Assembly (NCBI GenBank): GCA_963666755.2
Contig: CAXXGW010000002.1
Span: 124,001 to 188,000, forward strand
Direction of reading: 5' to 3'
From: CAXXOK01 sp963666755
Lineage (GTDB): Bacteria > Bacillota > Clostridia > Christensenellales > Aristaeellaceae
DNA: 64,000 nt
Program-made: the position numbers and the translations under genes
Notes under the pieces: generated by a model
What the model saw: the letters and a program-made list of their open reading frames with translations, nothing else
Told to the model about the DNA's origin: nothing
Database searches by the model: none
Part shown: positions 50,293 to 58,736 of the stretch, piece by piece
How the letters are laid out: every line of letters starts with the position of its first letter
Position numbering within the stretch: the first letter of the stretch is position 1

Positions 50293-51639
50293 ATGAAAAC
50301 CATTCCCTACCGGTACTATCTGCCCGAGGAGAAAATGCCCAAAGCGTGGTACAACCTTCGCGCCGCGATGCCTGAAAAGCCCGACCCGCTGATCAACCCC
50401 GGCACCGGCAACCCCGTGACCCCCGCCGACCTGGCCCCCGTGTTCTGCGACGAGCTGATCCGCCAGGAGCTGGATAACGACACCGCGGAGTTCCCGATTC
50501 CCCAGCCGATTCTGGACATGTACCGCATCTACCGCCCCTCGCCGATGATCCGCGCCTATCGGCTGGAGGAGGCGCTGCAGACGCCCGCGCATATCTACTA
50601 CAAGTTCGAGGGCAACAATACCTCCGGCAGCCATAAGCTCAACTCGGCGCTGGCGCAGGCCTATTACGCCAAGGCGCAGGGCATGAAGGCTCTGACCACC
50701 GAAACGGGCGCGGGCCAGTGGGGCACGGCGCTGGCCGAATCCTGCGCGGCGTTCGGGCTGGATTTGACGGTGTTCATGGTCAAGGGCAGTTATAACCAGA
50801 AGCCCTACCGCAAGGACGTGATGCGTACCTTCGGCGCCAAGGTGCTGGCCAGCCCCAGCGATACCACCAACGCCGGGCGCGCCATCCTCGCCAATGACCC
50901 CAACACCACCGGCAGCCTCGGCTGCGCCATCTCTGAGGCGGTGGAAAAGGCCGTAACCACCCCCGACTGCCGCTATGTGCTGGGCTCGGTGCTCAATCAG
51001 GTGCTGCTGCACCAGTCCATCATCGGGCTGGAAAGCTACGAGGCGATGGCCGCGTTTGACGAGTACCCCGACGTGATTATCGGCTGCGCGGGCGGCGGCA
51101 GCAACCTGGGCGGGCTGATTGCCCCGTTCATGCGGGATACGCTTACCGGCGCACGCAAGGGCACCCGCTACGTGGCGGTGGAGCCTGCCAGCTGCCCCTC
51201 GCTGACCCGCGGCCGCTATGAGTACGATTTCTGCGATACCGGCAAAATCACCCCGATGGCGAAGATGTACACGCTGGGTTCCGGGTTCATTCCCTCGCCC
51301 AACCACGCGGGCGGGCTCCGGTACCACGGCATGTCGCCGATCCTCTCCAAGCTGTACCACGACGGCTACATGGAGGCCGTGGCCTATGAGCAGACGCAGG
51401 TGTTCGACGCAGCGGTGCAGTTTGCGCGGCTGGAAACCATCCTGCCCGCGCCGGAAAGCGCGCACGCCATCCGCGCCGCGGTGGACGAAGCCATCCGCTG
51501 CCGTGAAAGCGGCGAGGCCAAAACCATCCTGTTCGGCCTCACGGGCACGGGCTACTTCGATATGGCGGCCTATTCCAGCTATCTGGACGGCACCATGACG
51601 GATTCCATCCCCACGGACAGCGACATTACCGCGCGCTGA
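50293..51639 (+). CDS. trpB: TrpB2-type tryptophan synthase beta chain
   Basis: The 448-residue PLP enzyme has the Schiff-base Lys115 in NNTSGSHKLNSA, ETGAGQWGTA, the GCAGGGSNLGG phosphate-binding loop and the late GLRYHGMSPILSKLYHDGYMEA. The N-terminal extension (PLINPGTGNPVTPADLAPVF) and lack of the TrpA-contact motif mark the TrpB2 group, which joins indole and serine without an alpha chain. No trpA is in the window. GAAGGAGGGG precedes the ATG. A tryptophan T-box leader controls it, so indole salvage responds to tryptophan shortage. Confidence 0.93.
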   Translation: MKTIPYRYYLPEEKMPKAWYNLRAAMPEKPDPLINPGTGNPVTPADLAPVFCDELIRQELDNDTAEFPIPQPILDMYRIYRPSPMIRAYRLEEALQTPAHIYYKFEGNNTSGSHKLNSALAQAYYAKAQGMKALTTETGAGQWGTALAESCAAFGLDLTVFMVKGSYNQKPYRKDVMRTFGAKVLASPSDTTNAGRAILANDPNTTGSLGCAISEAVEKAVTTPDCRYVLGSVLNQVLLHQSIIGLESYEAMAAFDEYPDVIIGCAGGGSNLGGLIAPFMRDTLTGARKGTRYVAVEPASCPSLTRGRYEYDFCDTGKITPMAKMYTLGSGFIPSPNHAGGLRYHGMSPILSKLYHDGYMEAVAYEQTQVFDAAVQFARLETILPAPESAHAIRAAVDEAIRCRESGEAKTILFGLTGTGYFDMAAYSSYLDGTMTDSIPTDSDITAR

Positions 51640-51656
51640 ACCCATCCCCTTTCATG

Positions 51657-51703
51657 AAACAGCCGCCGAAGCGTTCGATCAACACGCTCCGGCGGCTGTT
51701 TTC
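51657..51703 (+). terminator. Terminator after trpB2
   Basis: The stem AACAGCCGCCG (51658-51668) / CGGCGGCTGTT (51690-51700) with further pairing inside is followed by TTTTC. Confidence 0.9.
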
Positions 51704-51715
51704 ATTCCATCCATA

Positions 51716-52022
51716 AAGAAGGGTCAAGGGCGACAGCCCTTGTCGGGGTGCAGGGGTGAAACCCCTGCGCGTACCACGTGCCCCCCAACCCAAAAACCGG
51801 GCTTTAGCTTTAGCGACCAACCCCCGGCAATTCTCTAAAGAAGGGTCAAGGGCGACAGCCCCTGTCGGGGTGCAGGGGTGAAACCCCTGCGCGTCCCTCC
51901 GCGCAGCCCCCCAACATAAAAACCGGGCGTCGGCCTTCGCGGCCAACCCCCGGCAATCCTCTAAAGAAGGGTCAAGGGCGACAGCCCTTGTCGGGGTGCA
52001 GGGGTGAAACCCCTGCGCGTCC
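51716..52022. repeat. Three tandem copies of a GC-rich hairpin repeat
   Basis: The block AAAGAAGGGTCAAGGGCGA begins at 51716, 51838 and 51964 and continues with CAGCCCTTGTCGGGGTGCAG and GGGTGAAACCCCTGCGCGT. Spacers between copies (ending CCAACCCCCGGCAATYCTCT) are also alike, giving a 122-126-bp tandem unit. It is related to repeats at 15974-16433 and 58083-58735. Confidence 0.85.
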
Positions 52023-52051
52023 CCCACGTGTCCCCGCGCGGCCCCGCTCCG

Positions 52052-52636
52052 TCACGCCTGCGCGGCCCGCGCGGCGTCCAGCTCGGTGCGCACGAAGCAT
52101 TGCTGCTCGTGGTCGTCGATGATGCCGATGCTTTCCAGAAAGCTGTAGATGGTCACGGTGCCGACGAATTTCATACCGCGCTTTTTGAGGTCGGCGGAAA
52201 CGGCGTCGCTCAGGGGGCTGCTGGTGGGGAACACGTCCTCCCGGCAGATCACGGGGCCGTCGGGCACAAAGCCCCACAGGTAACGGTCAAAGCTGCCAAA
52301 CTCCTGTTGGATGGCCAGAAAGACCTGCGCGTTGGTGATCGCGCCCAGAATTTTAAGCCGGTTGCGCACAATGCCTTCCGCCTGCATCAGGCGGGCCACA
52401 TCCGCCTCGCCGTAGGCGGCCACGGCCTGCGGGTTAAAGTCGGAAAACGCGCGGCGAAAGGCTTCGCGCTTGCTGAGCACAATGTACCAGGAAAGCCCCG
52501 CCTGAAAGCCCTCCAGAAAGAGCATTTCGTAGAGCCGGGCATCGTCGTGCAGGGGGCGGCCCCACTCCTGATCGTGGTAGGCTTCCATCAGCGCGCCGCG
52601 CACCCAGCCGCAGCGGCGGCAGGCCGGTTCGGCCAT
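52052..52636 (-). CDS. tag: DNA-3-methyladenine glycosylase I
   Basis: The 194-residue protein has the zinc-site residues and core motifs of Tag: CRRCGWV at the N-terminus, YHDQEWGRPLHDD, the aromatic LFLEGFQAGLSWYIVLSKR, and the C-terminal DDHEQQCF. It removes 3-methyladenine from alkylated DNA. The start ATG 52636 is preceded by AAGGAGGGTTCGCCC. It stands alone between a repeat array and the AI-2E-like permease gene, same strand. Confidence 0.93.
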   Translation of the reverse strand: MAEPACRRCGWVRGALMEAYHDQEWGRPLHDDARLYEMLFLEGFQAGLSWYIVLSKREAFRRAFSDFNPQAVAAYGEADVARLMQAEGIVRNRLKILGAITNAQVFLAIQQEFGSFDRYLWGFVPDGPVICREDVFPTSSPLSDAVSADLKKRGMKFVGTVTIYSFLESIGIIDDHEQQCFVRTELDAARAAQA

Positions 52637-52745
52637 GGGCGAACCCTCCTTGCGGGTAAAACCCGGTTATTTTTCCACGTTCGAGGCCATTGGCTCGCGG
52701 CCGCGCTTCCAGCGCTCTTTGAGGAATGTGGCCAGCGTGCCGCAA

Positions 52746-53834
52746 TCATGTAGCCCGCAGGGTGCCGTCGAAAATCTTGGCCCGCACGGCGCTCACCACC
52801 ACCACCATGGCGATGGGGCCGAGAATCAGCCCGATCACGCCGCCCAGCCGCATGCCCATGAACATGCCCACCAAGGAAAGCAGGGGGGACATGCCCAGGT
52901 TGTCGCCCAGGAGTTTAGGGTCCAGCAGGCGGCGCAGCATGCTGTAGCCGAGGTAAAAACCGGTGACCATCCAGCCGCCGTGCGCATCGCCGATCACGAA
53001 GGCCACAATGGCCCAGGGGATGTACAATACGCCGCAGCCAAATTGCGGGATCATCTCCAGCAGCGCCGCCAGCACGCCGATCAGCGCCGCGTAGGGGAAG
53101 CCCGTCAGCTGGAAAAACAGGGTGGAGAGCACCCACAGCAGCACAAACCACAGCAGCTGTACCCGCACATAGCCCAGCGCGCCCTTGACGGCCGAGCGCC
53201 GCAGCATGGTCAGGCTGCTCTGCTCCACCTGCCGGGGGCGCAGCACGCGCGCGCGCAACTCCGGGTAACGCCCGGTAATAAAGTAGATGGCCAGCAGCAG
53301 AAAGTTGCCGTAGATTAGCGCATACGGCAGGCTGGAAGCGAACCCCACCAGCCCGTTGAGCGACGCGCCCGCCAGCGTCGTGGCCTTCTCGCCCAGCCAC
53401 TTGAAGGCCGAGTTGAGCGAATCCCGCAGGGTTTCGCTGACCGTGCCGGATACGGACTCGGCAGCGGAAAGCAGGCGGTCGCTGGCCTCGCGCAACACGC
53501 CGATGGTGCCGTTGACGATGGTGGGCGCGTTGTTGGCGGCGCTCACGATCTGCCCCACGGCAAAGCTGACGAACCAGTACACCACAAACAGCGCCGCGGC
53601 GCTGAACAACGCCACCCAGAACGCCACGGCAAAGCCGCGGTGCAGGTGCAGTTTCTTTTCAAAAAAGCCGATCAGCGGCTGCAGCGCGGCGGCAATCGGA
53701 ATGGCGATCAGGAACGGGGACAGTGTGTCCCACACCAGCGGCACCGCGAACGCCAAAAGCAGCGCCGCAACCACGCACGCCAGCAGTCGCAGGGCGAGCC
53801 TTTCCAGGGCGTAGTGGACGGGATGCTCCATCAT
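52746..53834 (-). CDS. AI-2E/YtvI-family membrane permease
   Basis: The 362-residue protein has about eight membrane helices with the long polar segment (about 80-170) after helix 3 and the late VGLFMGMRLGGVIGLILGPI-like ending (LVGMFMGMRLGGVIGLILG) typical of the family. Members include YtvI, a clostridial/bacillar sporulation protein, and sodium/proton antiporters. The start is ATG 53834; GTG 53840 two codons earlier is possible because GAGG serves both. Substrate unknown. Confidence 0.85.
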   Translation of the reverse strand: MMEHPVHYALERLALRLLACVVAALLLAFAVPLVWDTLSPFLIAIPIAAALQPLIGFFEKKLHLHRGFAVAFWVALFSAAALFVVYWFVSFAVGQIVSAANNAPTIVNGTIGVLREASDRLLSAAESVSGTVSETLRDSLNSAFKWLGEKATTLAGASLNGLVGFASSLPYALIYGNFLLLAIYFITGRYPELRARVLRPRQVEQSSLTMLRRSAVKGALGYVRVQLLWFVLLWVLSTLFFQLTGFPYAALIGVLAALLEMIPQFGCGVLYIPWAIVAFVIGDAHGGWMVTGFYLGYSMLRRLLDPKLLGDNLGMSPLLSLVGMFMGMRLGGVIGLILGPIAMVVVVSAVRAKIFDGTLRAT

Positions 53835-53926
53835 GCACACCTCAAAGGGGGTTGTTCGGCACGCCCGACCGGGCGGCCGTCAGGAACAAAGGAAAAACGA
53901 ACCCGGCCCACAGGCCGTGGCGCGGC

Positions 53927-54778
53927 TTAAAAACCGCGCCCGCCGCCGCCGTGGCTCATGCCGCCGCCGCCCATGTGCACGCCGCTGCCGCCGCTGCCGC
54001 CAAAGCCGCCGCGCCCGCCGCTGCCCGGCGGGGGCGCTTTGCGGGTGCGCGTTACGGTGGTGCGCAGGTAGTCGTCACGGCTCTCAGTCAAATCCACCTC
54101 GGCGTTGGCGGTATAATCGTAATGGTAGGTGCTGCCCTTGAGGCGGTAACGGCCCTTGACCGCGCCGATGTAGATCAGCCCGATCACCAGGCACAGCACG
54201 CCGCCCACCAGCATTTCGGTGGAGGTAAGCACCTTATGCCGGGCGGTCAGCATCTGCCCGGTTACCACATCGTAACGGTACTGCCCCTCGGGGATGCCCG
54301 CCTTCACAAACCCGCGCACAGCGGCCAGCATCGCTTGCGCGGCGTCGGCATAGCGCCCCGCGCGCAGGTTGGGGTTGCTCTGGTCCAGCGCCTTCTCGAT
54401 GCGCTCGTCGGTCATGTAGTCGATCATCGCGCCGGTGGTGGACAGGTACTCCTGCCGGCCGTACATATCGATGTAGTACAGCGCGCCGCTGTGATCCGCG
54501 TCCAGGCCGAAGCCGCCCTTTTCGTAAAACGCGTCGGCAATCTGCTGCTGGGAGCTGTCGCCGTGGGCTTCGCTGCTGGTCACGACCACAAAATCCTGCC
54601 CGGTGGCTTTCTGGAAATCGGCAATGGCCGTGCGCAGGGCCTGCGCCTCCTCGGCGGTAAACAGAGCGGCGCGGTCAAACACGCGCTCCTCCGTAACGGC
54701 GGCCAGCGCGGGCGCGGCGGCAAGCACAAGCCACGCCGCCAGCAGGAGGGCAAGGAACCGCAGTTTTCCGTGTTTCAT
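53927..54778 (-). CDS. TPM-domain membrane protein (YgcG family)
   Basis: The 283-residue protein has a signal peptide (about 1-26, LLLAAWLVLAAAPALA), an extracytoplasmic TPM domain (about 31-165, with VFDRAALFTAEEAQAL and FVVVTSSEAHGDSS), one membrane helix (about 188-208) and a Gly/Ser/His-rich tail (from about 245). TPM domains include acid phosphatases and photosystem assembly factors; the bacterial YgcG group has unclear function. It is followed on the same strand after 18 nt upstream by the zinc-ribbon protein gene, so they are co-transcribed. Confidence 0.85.
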   Translation of the reverse strand: MKHGKLRFLALLLAAWLVLAAAPALAAVTEERVFDRAALFTAEEAQALRTAIADFQKATGQDFVVVTSSEAHGDSSQQQIADAFYEKGGFGLDADHSGALYYIDMYGRQEYLSTTGAMIDYMTDERIEKALDQSNPNLRAGRYADAAQAMLAAVRGFVKAGIPEGQYRYDVVTGQMLTARHKVLTSTEMLVGGVLCLVIGLIYIGAVKGRYRLKGSTYHYDYTANAEVDLTESRDDYLRTTVTRTRKAPPPGSGGRGGFGGSGGSGVHMGGGGMSHGGGGRGF

Positions 54779-54796
54779 TGAAAATGCCCTCCTTTC

Positions 54797-55960
54797 TTAA
54801 AACAGGAAGTAAGCCGCCACGCAGTACACGGCAAAACACAGCGCCGCCAGCAGGAACCCGTGCAGCCGCAGCTTGCCGCGGTTGATGGGCAGCTTGCCGC
54901 ACACCTCGCCGGTGTGGCCGTTCATAACATAGTAATAAGGTTCCTTTTCGCCGGGCTTGGGGTAGGTAAGCACCCAGGTGGGCAGCAGCACGTAGCGGCT
55001 GTCGCGCTGCTTGAGGGCGGCGGTAGAGCCGCCGGTGTAGGTGGGGTAGCTGATGGACTGGGTCAGCAGCGGCGTCACATAGCCGTCCAGCTCCTGCTCC
55101 ACATCGGCGGTGGCTTCCTCGGCGGTCAGGTCGCGGCGCTCCGCCAGAAAACCGGACAGGTACGCCCCGGAAAACGGCTTGCAAGCCTCCAGCGGAAAGG
55201 GGTGGATGCCGTCGCTCAGCTTGCGGTTTGTGCTTTTGAGGGCCGGGCGCATCACGTTCTGAAAGGTCAGCTTGCCGCGGCGCTTGATGGCGTAGTGCTC
55301 GGTGGTGGTCACGATGTACTGGCCCTGATCCATCACGGTGGAGCGCAGGCCCTCGCCCTCGTAGCTGCCGTCCACCACGGCGCGGGTTACAAAATGCGGG
55401 TAGTAGACGCCCTGCATCTGGCGCACCTGCTCGCGCGCAAAAAAGCCCTTGGGCACGTAACGCTTCTTTTCCACCCACTGCATAAAGCGCTCGATGGCCT
55501 TGTCCTTGCTGACGGCAAAGGGCAGCACGTCGTCGGGCTTCATGTCGGCGGTCAGCTTGCCCTGCAGCACCACGGGGTTGTGGCAGTAGTAGCAGTGCGT
55601 GGCCACGGTGGTTTCGTCCGTCATGATTTCGCTGCCGCAACTGGGGCAGTGGTACACCACCTGCGCGCCGCCCTCCGCTTCGGGCTGCGCTTCGGCAGCG
55701 GGCTGGGCCTCGGCGGCCGCATCCGGCGCGGCGTGGGTGTGCCCAGCCTCGTCGTGCGCGTGCGCAGCTTCGTCATGCGCGTGCTCCGCCTCGTCGTGCG
55801 CGTGTTCCGCCTCCGCCTGCGCCTGATACTCCGCAGCCTTGGCCAGCAAGGTTTTTTCGTCATACACCGAGCCGCAGAAATCGCATTTCCATTTCTGGTT
55901 ATCGGGGTTAAAAGCGATATAGGAGCCGCAGTTAGGGCATTTATACGTGACGCCTGCCAT
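54797..55960 (-). CDS. Zinc-ribbon membrane protein with His-rich repeat
   Basis: The 387-residue protein opens with a zinc ribbon (Cys8, Cys11, Cys26, Cys29 in YKCPNCGS and KCDFCGS), followed by a run of repeats of the form AHDEAEHAHDEA (about 55-85), an Ala/Glu/Pro linker, a second ribbon (YHCPSCGS and HCYYCHNP), a folded domain and a C-terminal membrane hairpin. Related TFIIB-type zinc-ribbon membrane proteins occur next to TPM proteins in Firmicutes. The His/Asp-rich run could bind metal ions. The start ATG 55960 follows AGAGGTGA; the frame is open to 57034 but the extension does not look like protein. Confidence 0.8.
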   Translation of the reverse strand: MAGVTYKCPNCGSYIAFNPDNQKWKCDFCGSVYDEKTLLAKAAEYQAQAEAEHAHDEAEHAHDEAAHAHDEAGHTHAAPDAAAEAQPAAEAQPEAEGGAQVVYHCPSCGSEIMTDETTVATHCYYCHNPVVLQGKLTADMKPDDVLPFAVSKDKAIERFMQWVEKKRYVPKGFFAREQVRQMQGVYYPHFVTRAVVDGSYEGEGLRSTVMDQGQYIVTTTEHYAIKRRGKLTFQNVMRPALKSTNRKLSDGIHPFPLEACKPFSGAYLSGFLAERRDLTAEEATADVEQELDGYVTPLLTQSISYPTYTGGSTAALKQRDSRYVLLPTWVLTYPKPGEKEPYYYVMNGHTGEVCGKLPINRGKLRLHGFLLAALCFAVYCVAAYFLF

Positions 55961-56206
55961 GCTCTCACCTCTCGGGCGGGGTTGCCGCCTGATTTTGTTT
56001 CCGTTGGCAGAATTATACCATCCCCGCGGGTAAAACACAACGGTTCCGCGCTTTGGGCGGGCCGGGGGAATTCGGGTTACGTTTAATTTTCGCCATGTAA
56101 CCGCGCGTAACCGCGTGCCCGGTGCCGATCCGTCCATTGACGGGCGCAACCCATTTTGATACAATAATGGAAAATTCAGGCGCGTTCTGCGCGGAGGAGC
56201 AACTTC

Positions 56207-58051
56207 ATGCGCAACCCGAAATGCAAAGAGCGGCTTTCCTACCGGTTTGATCAGTTGATGTCCAAAGGTACAGTCGCGCTGGTGGCGCTGCTGTTTGCCG
56301 TTACTGTGGTTGTGGCGCTGCTGGTGGCGGCGCTGGCCTGCCTGTTTACCCCGGCATCGGCCAAGTGCATGGGGGATACGGTGTGGAACAGCTTCATGCG
56401 CATTCTGGATGCGGGCAACGTCATGGGCGATTATGAAACCGGCGAACCGCTGTACGTGCTGTTCATGATAATCGCGGCGGTATGCGGGCTGTTTGTGACC
56501 TCGATCCTGATCGGCATCATCAACACGGCATTCCAGAAAAAGCTGGAATCGCTGCGCCGGGGCAACAGCCGGGTACTGGAAAAAGGGCATACCGTGATTC
56601 TGGGGTATGACGAGCACCTTTCCACCATTCTGAGCGAGCTGATTACCGCCAACGAAAACGAGAAAAACGCCGCCGTGGTGATCCTCTGCGAGCGGGAAAA
56701 GCCCGCCCTGGAGGAGGAGCTGGCCGCGCAGGTCGGCGATTTTCGCAATACGCGCGTCATCTGCCGCTGTGGCGACCCCACCTCCTTCCCGGCGCTGCGC
56801 AACGTGTCGCTGCTTGCCTGCGCCCGCGTGATCGCCCTTGGCGTGGACGATTTTACCGTCATTCAGGAGATTCTGGCCGCCAACACCCTTTTGGAGGATC
56901 AGAATGTGCCGCCGGATGTGACCGTGAGCGCGGTCATCACCCAGGAGCAGAATCTGGACGCGGCGCGCATCGCGGGCGGCGCGCGGGCGGAAATCCTGTA
57001 TTTTGAGAAGGTGATCAGCCGCATCTTTGCCCAAACCTGCCGAAAGGCGGGGCTTTCGCAGGTGTATCAGGAGCTGTTCGATTTTCAGGGCGACGAAATC
57101 TACATGGAGCCTGCCGACGCGCTGGTGGGCGTACCGTTTATCCAGCTTTCGCGCTACTACTTTAACGCATCCATCATGGGCCTGCGGCGGGAGGGGCGGG
57201 TGCTGCTGAACCCGCCGGGGGAGACCCCGGTGCAGCCGGGCGATGCCGTGATCCTGATCGCCGCGGACAACGGCGTGGCTGTGCCGGGCGCCGCGCCCGC
57301 GCCGGTGGATGCAGCGCTGTTCCGCCCGCAGCCGGAAGCCGCCTCCGGCCCGCGCTCGCTGCTGGTGCTTGGCCAGAATCCGCTGACGGAGGACATCGTC
57401 CGGGAGATTTCCCTGTACGCCGCGCCTGGCGCTACGCTGACCGTTGCCTCAGCTTCGGCCGCACCTGGCGAAACACGGCTGCGGGAGCTTGCGGTGCGCG
57501 CGGTCAGGTGCGATGTGCTCAACCGCGAGGCATTGTGGGCGCTGCTTGCGCAAAAACCGGATTGCGTGATCGTGCTGGCGGAGGACGGCGAGGGCGACGC
57601 CGACGCGCGCACCCTGACGGTGCTTTTGCAGCTGAGCCACTACTACCGCGACCGGCCCGACGCGCCCGTGGTGGTAAGCGAGATGCGTTCCAAAAAGAAT
57701 CAGGCACTGGCTTCGGTGGCGCGCGTGAACGATTTTGTGGTCGGCAGCAATCTGGCTTCGCTGGTGCTGACGCAGATTTCCCTGAACCGCTCGCTCAACG
57801 CCCTGTTTGACGAGCTGCTGACCAACGAGGGCAACGAGATTTACATCAAGCCTTTGCGGCAGTTTGTGGACCCCGCCGTACCGGTGGATTTGTACACGCT
57901 GGCGGCGGCTACTGCGCAGACCGGGCAGCAGTTGCTGGGGCTGCGGTTGCAGCAGCCGGACGGGCGATTTGCTGTGCTGCTGAATCCGGATAAGGGGCGG
58001 CACTTTGATTTTGGCCCGGAGGATTGTGTGATTGTGCTTGCGGAATCGTAA
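56207..58051 (+). CDS. CASTOR/POLLUX-like ion channel with RCK/TrkA-N domains
   Basis: The 614-residue protein has a first membrane helix (about 22-48), a pore region with SFMRILDAGNVMGD, a second helix (about 83-105) and two cytoplasmic Rossmann-type regulatory domains (VILGYDEHLSTILSEL near 129 and LLVLGQNPLTEDIVREI near 385), each followed by a TrkA-C-like part. This is the arrangement of plant CASTOR/POLLUX and their bacterial homologues. GCGGAGGAGC precedes the ATG. It likely conducts cations under control of nucleotides or ions; selectivity unknown. It is the only rightward gene in the region from 52000 to the end. Confidence 0.85.
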   Translation: MRNPKCKERLSYRFDQLMSKGTVALVALLFAVTVVVALLVAALACLFTPASAKCMGDTVWNSFMRILDAGNVMGDYETGEPLYVLFMIIAAVCGLFVTSILIGIINTAFQKKLESLRRGNSRVLEKGHTVILGYDEHLSTILSELITANENEKNAAVVILCEREKPALEEELAAQVGDFRNTRVICRCGDPTSFPALRNVSLLACARVIALGVDDFTVIQEILAANTLLEDQNVPPDVTVSAVITQEQNLDAARIAGGARAEILYFEKVISRIFAQTCRKAGLSQVYQELFDFQGDEIYMEPADALVGVPFIQLSRYYFNASIMGLRREGRVLLNPPGETPVQPGDAVILIAADNGVAVPGAAPAPVDAALFRPQPEAASGPRSLLVLGQNPLTEDIVREISLYAAPGATLTVASASAAPGETRLRELAVRAVRCDVLNREALWALLAQKPDCVIVLAEDGEGDADARTLTVLLQLSHYYRDRPDAPVVVSEMRSKKNQALASVARVNDFVVGSNLASLVLTQISLNRSLNALFDELLTNEGNEIYIKPLRQFVDPAVPVDLYTLAAATAQTGQQLLGLRLQQPDGRFAVLLNPDKGRHFDFGPEDCVIVLAES

Positions 58052-58082
58052 GGGGAGGGGTAAGGCAGGGGGAGAAACCCAA

Positions 58083-58735
58083 CCCCCCGCCGCAGCGGAG
58101 AAGGGTCAAGGGCGAAGCCCTTGTCAGGGTGCAGGGGTGAAACCCCTGCCTGGGCTTGGTGTAGAACCTCAACCCCCCCGCAGCGAAACAGGCAGCGAGC
58201 GAACAGCGCCGCAGGCGCTATGAGGCGAGCGGATCAAGCGCTTTGCCGGGAACATTTCCAAAGTGAAACAGCACAGGCCGGGGCGATCGCCCCGGCCTTG
58301 CTTGGTTGCATTCAAGTGGCTTGTTCCGGATAACGTGGAAGGGCTTCGCCCTTGACCCGTTTTTATGCTTACATGCGGCTAGTAACCATCCCCCGCGCGC
58401 CTCATAGCGCCTGCGGCGCTGTTCGCGCGCTGCGCCACCCTCGCTGCGGCTGGGGGCTTGGGCTTTGCTCAAACCCACCAAAGGGTTTCACCCTTTGGAA
58501 ACCCGACAAGGGCTATGCCCTTGACCCTTTTTTGTGCTTACATGCGGCTGGTGTCTACCCCCGCGCGCCTCATAGCGCCTGCGGCGCTGTTCGCGCGCTT
58601 GTGTGTTACGCTGCGGCGGGGGGCTTTGGGGCCCTGCCCCAAACCCCGGCAGGGGTTTCACCCCTGCACCCTGACAAGGGCTTCGCCCTTGACCCTTTTC
58701 CGCTGCGGCGGGGGGTTCTTGGTGCTTCTGCTTCC
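58083..58735. repeat. Cluster of GC-rich hairpin repeats
   Basis: Three units are visible. Unit 1 (about 58083-58231) is inverted relative to units 2 (about 58399-58531) and 3 (about 58562-58715). They share CCTCATAGCGCCTGCGGCGC, the AAGGGTCAAGGGC block and paired GGCAGGGGTTTCACCCCTGC-type hairpins. No gene is visible in this 680-bp gap between convergent genes. Confidence 0.8.
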
Positions 58736-58736
58736 T

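Noticed and set aside
54797..57034. A 745-residue version of the zinc-ribbon protein
   Set aside because: The extra N-terminal part is antisense to the channel gene at 56207 and low in complexity; a ribosome site stands before ATG 55960 instead.
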